Below are positions 22,815-34,100 of a stretch of 64,000 nucleotides of DNA, piece by piece (the stretch's first letter is position 1; every line of letters begins with the position of its first letter). Both the position numbers and the translations under genes were made by a program. The notes beneath the pieces were generated by a model, which saw only the letters and a list, made by a program, of their open reading frames with translations, searched no databases and had not been told where the DNA came from. The stretch is from Symbiodinium kawagutii. Lineage: Eukaryota > Sar > Dinophyceae > Suessiales > Symbiodiniaceae. Location: positions 7,378-71,377 of the forward strand of contig VSDK01028694.1 of NCBI GenBank assembly GCA_009767595.1, read 5' to 3'.

Positions 22815-22938
22815 TACTTGCAAAGAACGCGCTCTTCCGGGATTTCAGGTTTGTGCCAAAATTTGAGCATAGCAAGTCATGGCGGATTGACTATCAGTGT
22901 ATCATCCATTGCCACTACAAGGCGGGCCCCCAGCACCT
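22815..22938 (+). CDS. exon with GTAAGT donor
   Basis: Protein-like frame FVPKFEHSKSWRIDYQCIIH, then CHYKAGPQHL, ending at a perfect GTAAGT. The acceptor is uncertain: 'gaaatcag' (used here), 'gcaaag' or 'tttcag' are all possible in the same frame. Not recognised. The His/Cys pairs could bind metal, but this is speculation. Confidence 0.5.
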
Positions 22939-23784
22939 GTAAGTTGCATGAGAGTCCTCATAAAGCAAGCTAGTTCCATCTACAGCCTGGGAGTTGCCCT
23001 ATAGTAATCTTCAGCAAGCTCAAATAGTTGACCATTCTTGGCTCCCGTATCATGTGAGATCCGTGGTTATAAGCCACCCCTATTTTACCTGCTCAATAGC
23101 TAGTGATGAGCATCAACTATATGATACTATATGTGTTTTTCACTAGCTGGCTTTTTTACTATAGCAGGTTTATCACCAGCTAGTTTAATAGCTATTTCAT
23201 AGCTGGTTTAATCAACCAGTTGAGCTAATCAACCACTTCAGCAATCACCTGCTCATTTTTTACTATAGCTGATTTAGTGGCAGCTAATCAACCCGTTCAG
23301 CTACTAGATTTGCCAACATGATCACCAAGCATTTTTCACCAGCGACCACCAGCGCCCCTGTGATTTGAGGACCTGGAAGGTGGTTGGAGGCCGGTGCGAG
23401 CGAACGCACCATGGCACGATTTCATCACAACTTGGTAGCTCATAACTGGGACATATCCGTGGTCATGGTCCCTAAACGGAAGATACAAGTGGATATAGAA
23501 CATGTACATCGAGATCTATGTCAATTGGAAGCTGGATATGCGCATGTGCGTACTGTTTGCATCACTATGTCGATACAAACAGAGGAACAAAGCAACATGT
23601 ACAGTGTGCTATGTAGATAAAAAAGCGTGTATAGCCTCGTATTCAAGCGTAACAATATCCATTTCGAGTAGATACGTGAATCAAAGAGGCCATTTACAAC
23701 AGTTCCAGGTGAAGATTCACCAAAGATACAGCAACAACTCCATGACATTCCACGACGCTGATCAGTATAATTAGGCAGGCTCAG

Positions 23785-23943
23785 GTAGACCGTTGGGGAA
23801 CTGGAAAAGAACGACCCCGTGGGAGATCCTGTGGCCCTCGCCTCTGGGAACGCCAGGTGGTGACAAGGGTGGTGTGCTGGTCCGGCAAGGCGCGATCCAC
23901 CGGTGGATCCTGGGTGGTTACTACATGGTCGGGGCCCCCGAAG
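23785..23943 (+). CDS. exon, 53 codons
   Basis: Between ggctcag and GTTAGC. The preferred frame reads TTPWEILWPSPLGTPGGDKG, then GVLVRQGAIHRWILGGYYMV, with GC-ending codons. A second frame is also open. The intron that would follow starts with a perfect hairpin. The product is unknown. Confidence 0.5.
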
Positions 23944-23988
23944 GTTAGCTAAGTTGGATTATAACTGGGGTAACTAACTTAGCTAACC
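23943..23988. repeat. hairpin at a predicted 5' splice site
   Basis: ggttagctaagtt (23943-23955) is the exact inverse of aacttagctaacc (23976-23988). It overlaps the GTTAGC donor of the preceding exon. Confidence 0.85.
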
Positions 23989-24020
23989 TTTGTGGGAGAT
24001 ATAACTTATAGTTAAAATAC

Positions 24021-24098
24021 CATTTAACCTATAGTTGACGAATCTACTAACAGTTGCAGGAGTTATAACTTATATAGTTAAATGGTAGATTCGTCAAC
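24021..24098. repeat. inverted repeat
   Basis: gttgacgaatctac (near 24034-24047) is inverted at 24085-24098 (gtagattcgtcaac). The arms extend imperfectly over catttaac/gttaaatg. Confidence 0.8.
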
Positions 24099-24263
24099 TC
24101 ATAGCTGGGGGGCCCAAGCGGGAAACTAACTAGGGCGAAAGCAAGTCTGGGTGTCCAAAGCTTGGCTGAAGACACAGTACGAGCTGGTTGGTGGTTAATA
24201 GTGGCTGAAATTTTGCTAAACATAGTGGATAATACCCAACGATACAATGGTTCAACAATTACC

Positions 24264-24351
24264 AGCCGGCGGTTTTGAACATGTTTGCACCAATATTTGG
24301 GATGGTTGGTATATTGGTTGATGTGTTTCAGACCGGTTTAAACCACCAACC
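24264..24351 (+). mobile_element. TIR family B element, diverged
   Basis: Left end AGCCGGCGGTTTTGAAC, core 'gatggttggtatattggttga', right end TTTAAACCACCAACC. Confidence 0.6.
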
Positions 24352-25244
24352 ATTGCTTCGAAGTTTGTTCATGGCAAGTTGTAACGTATGCGGGTTCCCC
24401 TCAGTTCTAGGTTGATTTATGGTTGCCCCCCCAGCTGTACTTTTGCCTAGGGAGAAGTCAGAAGCAAACCATTTTGCAGGTGATTAGTGAAGAGGTGGAG
24501 ACTGCTGATAGATGGATGTGATTTGAGGTTGAACCACCATGGTTCACAATAGCACTGGGTGTTGATGAGCAATCACAAAGGTGATCGATGATAGAACTGG
24601 GTATTAGTGCAACCCACGGCAATCAACTACCAGACTTGGTAAATCTGCAGCAGCACTCATCAGCACGTCATTAACCACCGTCAAATGGCAGTGGTATGCC
24701 ATGTGAATCCGCCAACACCTGGCAAAACATTGCTGGTTTCTTGTGGGGCAGATATGTTCCGAGTGTTACTATGATTATCATCGAAATCGGTATAGTATAT
24801 CTATGTATGTTTTACTGTCAAAAAGATTCTACTCGAGAGTTACTTTTTTGTATGATGTTTTGACCAAGATTTCTGGACATGGCCGATTGCCCATTGGTGA
24901 CATTGGCATCATGTGGTGCAATGTCATAATGTGCTCTTCTGCTGCTTGGACTTTCTGAATGGTCGTCATATCCCTTCCCGTTGTGACGTACTTGGTGTGG
25001 AATGCATCAACGAACCAACAAACTACCTAATCAGGTTGCTATCTTTGGTTGTATATGTTTTAAATTTCTCAAAATGGGGACCTAATCCCCTAGCATCAAC
25101 CATGTAGTTTCTATCATATCCTTATAAACCAGCTTAGAGTTGCTATGACCTCCTTATAAACCGCCATAGAGTTGCTATGATCTACTTATAGACCACCATG
25201 AATCGTTGGTGATTTCCCCTTCTCAACCAACCAACGTTGGGCAG

Positions 25245-25386
25245 AGGAAAGTCCTTGAGCTCCGAACAGCTTCCTGAGCGCCTGGCCACTGGTGCCATCG
25301 TGAAGGCTGGTCTTGGGGAGGATGGACGCCCCTTCCACGGTGCTGGTGGGTTCGACCGAGCCAGGACTTGGGGACCCCAAGTTGTG
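25245..25386 (+). CDS. exon, about 47 codons
   Basis: From cgttgggcag to GTAGGT. Reads SSEQLPERLATGAIVKAGLG, then EDGRPFHGAGGFDRARTWGP. Soluble, Gly-rich, GC-ending codons. The antisense is also open (64 codons) but lacks equally good splice borders. The family is not recognised. Confidence 0.5.
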
Positions 25387-25552
25387 GTAGGTGTATAGGT
25401 GTGTTACTAGAAAAGTTGAATCTAAGTGGGTGAATAAACCGTTGAACTATCGTTATATCATATCATATCTACCATTTGCTGGGTAAATCACCCTCGTCCT
25501 AACTTGGCGAACGATTGGGGCCCCCAGCTTGTACCTTTCAAACAAATACAGT

Positions 25553-25650
25553 AGTTTGATTCAAAATCAGGAACCCCTAAAGTGGCCGGTTTATTACTAT
25601 AAATGTTTAATCTTGGATGAATTAGGGGGACTCCTGTTTTGAGAAACCAC
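25553..25650 (+). mobile_element. TIR family A element, diverged left end
   Basis: Left end agtttgattcaaaatcagg is altered. The right end CTGTTTTGAGAAACCAC and core 'ggccggtttattactataaa' are typical. Confidence 0.75.
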
Positions 25651-26228
25651 AAATGGTTGCATGCAATGCTTTCCCTGTCCCCTTATGGCAGGGTAATGCA
25701 GGTTGGGTATTTGATTTGTATTTTATAGAATCATAATGATTTTGATGCTAGGTGGTGCTAAAATCAGGTTAAGGCTTTCCCAATAAAGCTTCTCAGTTGG
25801 GCGGAAATGTCGCTTTGGTACATCATGTTCGGCCACAAGATGCCACAACTCAATGGGACAATGGGTCGGTATATGGATGTAGGTCATCAACGTGGTATCC
25901 CTAAACCATTGCCAATTGATCCTATTCAAGTAGGGGGTCAACCTCATCATGGATATATACTATTCGTAACCATGACGGCAATTGTTAGGGTACTTGGCAA
26001 AAGTTGGCTGGGGGTGCCCACGATCTTCAGATGCTGAGGATTAACCCAGGTAGATTGGTATAGTAGTTGATAGAGTTCATGCTGCCCCTTGGTTCGCTTT
26101 AATTATTGCTTAAAGCTGTCGGTTCACGCGCATGAAATGCACGCTCCAAAGAGGCATGTTCCGGTAGCCATGGTGTATTTTCTAGCGAAAATGCTGGTTT
26201 TCCCACTCAACATTACAAAGGTCCCCAG

Positions 26229-26411
26229 TTCACCATGGCTTCACTGGCTCTGCGCTTCCAAGGAGTTGAAGTTGGAAGGCGATCGTCTCCACTTCGAACG
26301 AAGCGAGGGCACTGGGCCACCCAGCGGTTGGGTCAGCACCAAGCTGAAGGACAAGGCACGGCAGTGGAGGGCGGCGGATGATGACTGGAAGACGTGGGGG
26401 TTCCCTGAAAG
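26229..26411 (+). CDS. exon, about 60 codons
   Basis: Between aaggtccccag and GTGACA. Reads KELKLEGDRLHFERSEGTGP, then PSGWVSTKLKDKARQWRAAD. I associate the 'GP..GWVS...K' motif, from memory, with a small beta-strand module common in dinoflagellate proteins. This is not checked. A second frame is open but less typical. Confidence 0.55.
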
Positions 26412-26449
26412 GTGACATGACAGCTATCATTCCCGGAAAAATGATGACA

Positions 26450-26530
26450 TGATTCATGATGATTCATGGTGATTCATGGTGATTCATGATGATTCAGGAT
26501 GGTTCATGGTGGTTCAATGTTTTATCAAGT
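26450..26530. repeat. 'gattcatgatgattcatgg' tandem repeat
   Basis: Irregular 11-12 bp units of gattcatg.t. No coding signal. Confidence 0.75.
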
Positions 26531-27309
26531 AGATTGGCTGAAAAATGATGGATGGAGAGATATAATTCAAGGTTTTCATGCCTTGACTAAGCAAAATGAC
26601 CACGGTTGGAATCAGTTGGAAAATGATGATGTTGATTTATCATGATGTGACCAAGCAAAATATCCAAACAATGATGGATGGACAGACATGATTCATGGTT
26701 TAGCATGGTTTTACCAAACAAAATGACCATGGTTGGAATGAAGGAATATGATGGTGGTGATTTTGTCTATGGTTTCACCATGGCCAATATTCTCAAGTCA
26801 AAGTGTGGACATGTTTGCCGAAGATCAAGGATTGCTTTAGTGAAATTGACAGAACAGCCATTGAAAACACAGACATTGGGCAGTGGCGAACCTCCAGCCA
26901 AATAGTTTAGTTCAGCACGAACCCATGAATAAACTGGTGATGTATTGAACCCAAGTATTCTTTATAATTAATTAATCAAGTTGTTCAATCAAGAATTAAG
27001 GTCCAAATTGTTTGAGAAATCATTAAGCATTAAGCCTATCATAATTCTCTCATGCATTATCATAAACGAGTCATCATAACACATGAGAAATACATACACA
27101 CCACCCTTGTCACACTGATCTGTCCGTGGAAACTCCTCATGGCGTCCACCAAGTCAAGGAGGGCAAAATACATGGTAAATAGTTTGTATATCCCCGGCAT
27201 GGGTATCCCCACGATTTTCTAGATATTTCTAGATTCTCCCAAACTGCTAAACATAATGTTGATCACCAACCAAACTGCGTTTTTTCCGCTTGAAAATCAT
27301 CATTGATAG

Positions 27310-27322
27310 CTCTTTGGGGGCC
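27310..27322 (+). pseudogene. left fragment of the host exon split by the retrotransposon
   Basis: The 13 bases after the acceptor 'cattgatag' (CTCTTTGGGGGCC) continue in frame into 35943 if the retrotransposon and one copy of GGGCC are removed. The fragment encodes only LFGG. See 35943-36041 for the rest of the exon. Confidence 0.45.
27318..27322 (+). repeat. target-site duplication, left
   Basis: GGGCC immediately before the 5' LTR, matching 35938-35942. Five base pairs is the usual Ty1/copia duplication length. Confidence 0.9.
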
Positions 27323-27577
27323 TGCGATAATACCAGTTCATTTGATTCAAGCTCCACATGACTTGCATGTCACCACGGTACAGTTTTTGCATCGGCCTGT
27401 GAAGGCCTTGAGCCACTGGTTCGAACCGACCAGCAAAACGAAGCCCTGCAGCTGGGCTTGTGACTTCCCCCAGTTGCCTATCGGTTAGGCATCCTTGTTG
27501 ATCTGTGTTTAGCCATACTACTTGGTTGGATTGCTGACCTACCAGGGTTTGGATTGCTGCGCACTCCTGCTACCGCA
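27323..27577 (+). repeat. 5' LTR
   Basis: 255 bp, starts TGCGATAATACC and ends CTGCTACCGCA. Identical to the 3' LTR. It contains the palindrome GGTTCGAACC. I see no convincing TATA box. Confidence 0.95.
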
Positions 27578-27578
27578 T

Positions 27579-27590
27579 TGGTAGCGGAGC
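27579..27590 (+). promoter_or_regulatory. primer binding site (initiator-Met tRNA)
   Basis: TGGTAGCGGAGC begins two bases after the 5' LTR. TGGT complements a CCA-ended tRNA, and TGGTAGC is typical of primers from eukaryotic initiator-Met tRNA (Ty1 uses TGGTAGCGCC). Confidence 0.75.
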
Positions 27591-27609
27591 GCCTGGTCGC
27601 TCCAGCGCT

Positions 27610-27804
27610 CCTGCGGGGTTTGGCAAAGACGGCGCCTTCTGGGTCGTCTGGTCTGCCAAGCTCGACTGCATCGGGCGATCGGACTACATCCACGAGGTCG
27701 AGATCGCGATCACCGGCGGCTTCGAGGCCAGCTGGGCCTACTTTGAGTTCTACCCCTACGAGGCCCAGATCACCTTTGCCAAGGAGAAGGCGGACGCCTT
27801 CTGA
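27610..27804 (+). other. coding-like segment in the leader
   Basis: In the same frame as gag and ending at TGA 27802-27804, this reads GFGKDGAFWVVWSAKLDCIG, then YIHEVEIAITGGFEASWAYF, with strongly GC-ending codons. It has no ATG and is cut off from gag by stops. A captured host exon or a relic 5' gene would both explain it. A second leader frame (27554-28018) stays open for 154 codons but is low complexity. Confidence 0.5.
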
Positions 27805-28167
27805 TCGGGTGGAACAAACTCCAGATCCTCGGCCAGGACCTGGTGATCGGTCTGGGATTACAGGTGGACCAACTGTGACCGAATCTGTTCGTGCACTACC
27901 TGCTGGACATCGGGAACTCCGGTTGGCTCGCTTGGTCCAGACCACTCGACCTGAACTAGTGGCGGCGGTCTTGCGGGATTTGCTTCTTCGGCAAGCCCGG
28001 GAACAACAACGCCGTTGACCGATTGGGTCAACTGCGGTTTCTTCCTTTTTCCTGAACTTTGTCATCGCTCTTGCCGGTGACCTGATTTTCTTCTCTGTGG
28101 AGCCCTACTACAGGCTCTGGATTTTTGCATAGCCTTTTTCCCTGCCTTTGCCAAGGGCAACTTCACA

Positions 28168-31100
28168 ATGGAGCACAAACAAAGTGCCGAGACCATTCCA
28201 TCATGGGATGGCAATCCCCGAGGTTGGAGAAGGTACCAAAGGGAAGTAGTTTGGTACGTCTTGGGCACCAGAAAAACGCAGCGAAACCTCGTCGCTCCCC
28301 GATTGGTGAGCAAATTGACAGGACCTGCACGACTTCTCGCCATGTCCTGGAACAGGGTGGACATCGTCGGTCCTCGAGGAGTTCAAACCTTGATGAAGAA
28401 GTTGGAGGAATCCCCATTGGTGCGCAAAAAGCTACCAAACACGGCAGCAGTCATGCAGCAATACTTCAACTACAAGCGCATGCAAGGGGAAACCATCAGC
28501 GCCTACTTGGTTCGGGAGACCTTGTTCTTCGAAGAGTTTCTCGAGTCGCTCATGGACTTGAAGGATGAGAAGACCCTGGACTTCACCTTCGACGACCTGT
28601 CCCTGGACGACGACGAGGACAACGATGAAGAGGACGAGTCCCCGATCAAGAAAGGGAAAACCAACTCCAAGAAGGGATACAAGAAGGTTCCCACAGAAGA
28701 ACCCGACGATGGAAGTGGTGGTGCTTCATCCTCGACACCACCAGATCCAACTTCATCTCTGTCGGTGACTGACTCCTTCATCCTCAACCAGCTTCGGGGA
28801 TGGAGATTGCTGAGTGGTGCGGCGTTGAACGGCGAAGAGTGGCGTTCGATTTTGGCCAGCACCAACAACAAGTTGGACTACGCTTCGGTGAGTGCTGCTT
28901 TGATGGTGATGTTCGATGAGCAGATGAACCACCAACGACACCATCATCATGGACCTCCTCAACTTCACCATGCTCTTCATGCCGCTGAAGAAGATCCGTG
29001 GTCTTGGACTGAAGACCCTTGGGACTGGTCTGAGAACTGGGCCAATGCGGCGTGGGAGAATGGAGAATGGCCAACTGATGACCCTCCAGATGATGGTGGA
29101 GAAGGAGCTCAACCTGATGAAACTGGTGATGGTGGTCAAGAAGCTTTGGCCGCTGATCGAACGTGGGCTCAAGCTCAACGCACCAGTCAGATGATCAAGA
29201 AGGACCGGGGCTTTGGACAATCCAGCCAGTCTTCGTCTTTCACTGGCTGCTGGATTTGCAAGGGCAACCATCAAGCCAAAGATTGCCCAGATCGCTTCGC
29301 TCCGGGTGCCAAAGGCAAATCCTTTGGCAAGAATACCTATGCAGCCTACGAGGATCCCTACGACACCATGGCCTTTCACAAGGGCAAGTCAAAGGGCAAG
29401 GGACATGGCAAGATGGCCTATCTCATGGACGAGTTCTTCAACTACTACCTCAAAGGCAAGGGCAAGGGTGGATCCAAGGGAAAGACTCTGAGCAAGAACA
29501 AGGGCAATGTCAATGCCTACTCCATGGACTACACCTTCGATTTCCACGGACTTCAGTTTGACCAGGAAGGTGAGATCAACATGGGTCGCATGGAGAATGA
29601 GACTGGCAAGCCTTTGGGAATGCTGGACTGCGGAGCAACTTGCTCTGCTGGGCCAGAATCCTCCATCAACCGTTTGGTGGCAGCGGTGATTGACATGGAC
29701 AAGAGTGCAGCTGTGAAGATCGATGGGAAAAGACGCCCTCGCTTCCGTTTCGGTTCCGGATCATGGGGACGAGCACTCTTTCATGTCACTATCACCTCTA
29801 GCATAACGGGGAGATCCTTTGAGGCTTTCACACTTCCTGATCCACCTGAATCTCGTGAAGATTGGTTTGACTCAAGCATGCTGGTACCCGTTCTGGTTGG
29901 CACAGACTTCATCCGGGGCAATGGTATGGTCATAGATTTTCAAGATGGTTACTGTGTTTTTGGATCACACCCTGAATCACAACCTTTCCACCTTCCACAG
30001 AATGCCAAGGGCCATTACATGATTGACTTGGTGGATTTTCTATGCTCGGGACAACGGTGTGTTCAGGGGCATCCACAGGTTATGGTGATCCAGGAAGAAA
30101 GCTCCATCCCAGCACGTCAAACCACAGGGGTTCGCTTTGCAGATGAGTGTGAAGTACATGAGTTCGAAACAGACGGCACCCTCCATACACTCGAAATGGA
30201 ATGTTTTGTCATGGCCACTTCCACAGCAGTTGTCACACCAGATCGTCGAATCTTCAACCACGTGTGGACACGAAGAATGCACCTCAATGGCACGACTCCT
30301 CAGCATTCTGGGCTCATGGGCAACTTGTTCACCCGTTCAAGCTCTCGCAATTCGACGGATCATGGCGCCCAAGAAGGAGAAGGCTCCAGTGCAGCTCGAA
30401 CCCTCGCGCCAGATCACCATGGATCCCAGGGATCCGAGGAGCCAGACCACAACGTGGCCATGTCACGGTCGCCATGTGGAGGGCAACCGCCAATCCAACA
30501 AGTTCGGCGAGTGGATCAACTGCAAACGTTGCGCCATCCGCCTCCTCTATGTTCCGAAGCTGGGCTGTCCAGCAACCAACCCAGCCACGGCCAATCCAGG
30601 ACACGTTCAAGAAGCCCTGGACCTGCTGCAGAAACAAGTTCCTCAAGGACAAGGAATTCACGAAGAGATGGTGCGCGTGGCAATCGACAAGGTGGTGGCC
30701 GACTACCGGTTGACCAACATCATCAAGAACCCCAAGGCCAAGATCATCGACCCCAAGGAGACCAAGGGCTATGTGGTGGAGAAGAACGAGAACCCGAATC
30801 CGAAGATGCTGAGTTCCGAAAGCTCTGCCGTTCACGAGGCACCAACAACCCCAAGATCTCAACACAGTTGGGCAATGCTCTCTCCGGAACGTCAGATGGC
30901 AACTCCGGAACCTCAAACGAATCCATGGGACTACTTGACCGAGGAGGAGAAGGGCCAGATCATGGACAGGGTTTCTCAACGGATGAGTTCTACATCGGCG
31001 ACCATGACACCGGTACCGAACGATGTGGACCTGGAACCCAACTACCAATTTCCGCAGCAACAGTGAAGGAACCCTCGGTTCCTGTGGGAGAAGAGGAAAT

Positions 31101-34100
31101 TGGAGTGAAGCTGCCGTTGCCAGTGGGGCAACAGATCATGAACATGGTCCACTCTCTCAATGCTGAACTTCGAGAATGCATGGTGGACACCATCTACGAT
31201 AAGCAGCCTTTGATCTGGGAGATGTTTTGCCAGAAGGACTCAGAACTTGGGAAAGCCTGTTTGAGAGAAGGAATACCAGTTCAACGAATCAACCTGAACA
31301 ACGGCTTCGACCTCTACAAGACGGAGACCTATGACCAGCTCCTCAAACTGTTCCGGATCCAGAAACCCAAGAAGATCTGGATCAGTACTATGTGTACCCT
31401 GTTCTGCAGCTGGGTAGACCTCAACTACAAGGATCGACGAGAAGTTTTGGAAAAACGCAGACGGGGTGAACGCCAAATGTTCAGGAAGTTGACCAACTTT
31501 CTCTTGACCATCATCCAGGAAGACCCTACAACCGAGATCTTCTGGGAATGGCCTCTTCGTTGCAGAGGGTGGCGAGAGCGACTCATCATCGAGTTCTTCT
31601 CGAAGCTTCCCATCTTCGATTGCCGTATCGACGGTTGTCGCTACGGACTTCGGTCCACTGCAGGCAATCTCATGCAGAAATCATGGATGATCAAGACTAC
31701 CTCGGCAGCCTTCTATGCAGAGTTCCGTCTGAAAACATGTCTCAAGAACCACTCCCACGAGTGGATCCATGGCATCGAGACCAACAAGACGGCATACTAT
31801 CCTACAGCCATGTGCAAGGCAATTGCCAGGCACTGGCGTATCAACTTGCTGCCTGATCGATGGTGGCGACTCCTATGGTCAGCCGAGATTGCAGAGGACA
31901 TGGGCATCCAACAACTCAATGCAGTGTCCGAATATGAACCCAGCATCGCTCCAGATGGACCACCTCGTGAACCCTCGGAAGTCGACGACGACCAGGAACC
32001 CGACGAGCAGGTCTCTCAGGCCGAATTGGACAAGTGGACCGCTCAACTACATCGACTTCATCGAGCAGCTGGACATCCTTCAGTTCGAAATCTTGTCCGA
32101 CTATGTCAAGACGCTCAGCTTCCATCGTGGAAGATCGAGGCGGCCAAGAACTTCAGCTGCCCCATCTGCCAAGAGCTCAAGGAAGGGAGTGTGAGTTCAA
32201 AGCAGGTGCCACCCACATCCACTCATCCTCTTCCTCAAGCATGGGAACAGGTAGCTGTCGACTTGGGAGAATGGGAGGTACCTGACCAAGATTGCAAGGT
32301 CAAGTTTGTCATGTTCATCGACATGGCCACGAAGTACAGAGTGGTGGAACCCCTCTTCAAGTACAAGCATGGCGAGTCTCGCACTGAAACAGCTGACCAG
32401 TTGATCACGGCCTTTGTTCTTCGGTGGCTGATGGACAAACCACGACCTAAATACTTGGTGGCCGACAATGCCAACACCCTGACCTCACAGAAGACGGTGG
32501 AGTTTCTGGCGGACTTGGGAATCGACACCCATTTTCCTCCAGACGGTGAAAGCTGGGCTCACGGTGTTGCTGAACGTGGAGTCCAACAAGTCAAGGAGAC
32601 AGCCTCTTTGATCCAGAAATCCCTTCCAGATCAAGACCCCTTCCTGACGGTGGCCTTGGCATCCAGTGCTCTCAACAACACCGAGTACCAGAAGGGCTTC
32701 ACGGCAATCCAATGGGCTTTTGGAAAGCAGTTCCAATTGGGAGAAGAGGAGCTACGACAACAACTCTCACTGCCGGTGGACCGCCAACAGAATGAGTTCA
32801 TTCGTCTCCTCTCCCAGAGAGAGATGGCCGAAGAGTGTGCGAGAAAGGCACGAGCTCGCATTGTCCTCAGCAAGCTCAAGAACTCTTCCGTTCGGCAACC
32901 ACTACGAACTTTCAAGATGGCCCAACCGGTCTACATCTGGAGGAAGTTCCTTCCCCACACCATCTATGCTGGACGCAAAGGTGGTCGACGCTTCGTGGGG
33001 CGACCTCGATGGGTGGGACCTGGAAGAGTGGTCTTCCATGAGCTTGCCCCCGGACAACGTGATGGGGAAAGGCATCACATCGTATGGGTGGTGCTCGGCA
33101 ACAGGATCTACAAGACATCGGTCCACTCCGTGAGACCTCTTTCTTCCAAAGAAGAGGAACTCTTTCAAGCTCGAGGTGACGAATCTCACCTTTGGCAACA
33201 GCTCAGTGACGTTATCCCCAAGAGAGAGTTCATTGACATCACTGGCGAGGAACCAACGGAGGATGACAAGGAAGAAGTTTTCCTCCCTACCAACCCAGAT
33301 GGTTCCACCATCCTGCCGAAGGTCCGCTTCATTGGGAAGAAGTCTATCGACTACGATGGCAGACCTTACAAGGCTCAAGCCACGGAAGCTCGAGCCGTTG
33401 GTTCCAATGACAACCCGGAAGTCAATGACTACAACTCTCGTGGAATTGCAGAGTTGGATGAACTATTTGATCGACTCCAAGAAGAAGAAGCATCTGCTGC
33501 TGCACCTGCAGACAGCCGACGTTCGTCCACTACATCAGCTACACCCTTGCTGGATCCTCAACCACCTCAACCTGTGGAGGATGACCTTCCTGTTCCGGAA
33601 CCAGAGACGAAGAAAGCAAAACACGATGACAGTGACAACGACGACCTCACCATCATCGACGTGGCCACTGCACTCCAGGAGACGGAGGAGGGCTATGTTC
33701 TGAACCTGGACCTGGACCTCTCCACGAATCGCCAACGCAAGCTCTTTCAAAAGGATCCAGTTGCGTTCCTGGCCAAGAAGATCAACGGTGCAGAGGTGAA
33801 CTTCAAACGACTGAACCCTGAGGAACGGAAGCTGTTCAGCAATGCTAAGAACAGCGAAGTGTCCAGTTTTGTAAAAACTTCAGCCGTCAGGCGATGCTTG
33901 ACCTACGAGGAACAGCAGAAGGCCAACCAGTCAGGTCGAGTACTCCGTGCGAGATGGGTTTTGGTGTGGAAATCGGTTCCCGACGAAGACAAGGAGTCTG
34001 CGAAGGAAGACCGACTCAACAACCCCAACACCACCTACACCGAGGACCTGACCAAGAAGGCCAAGGCAAGGATTGTTCTTCTGGGCTTCCAACATCCAGA

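Noticed and set aside
27425-27445. GGTTCGAACC in the LTR as a tRNA T-loop or pol III B box
   Set aside because: It is a simple palindrome. No A box or cloverleaf can be built around it.
27478-28065. 195-aa minus ORF in the retrotransposon leader
   Set aside because: Arg/Ser/Gly-rich shadow of a GC-rich plus-strand coding-like segment.
28753-29379. Antisense ORFs within gag-pol (208 aa here, 243 aa at 30329, 218 aa at 34768)
   Set aside because: Shadow frames of the real gene, with no start context or motif support.
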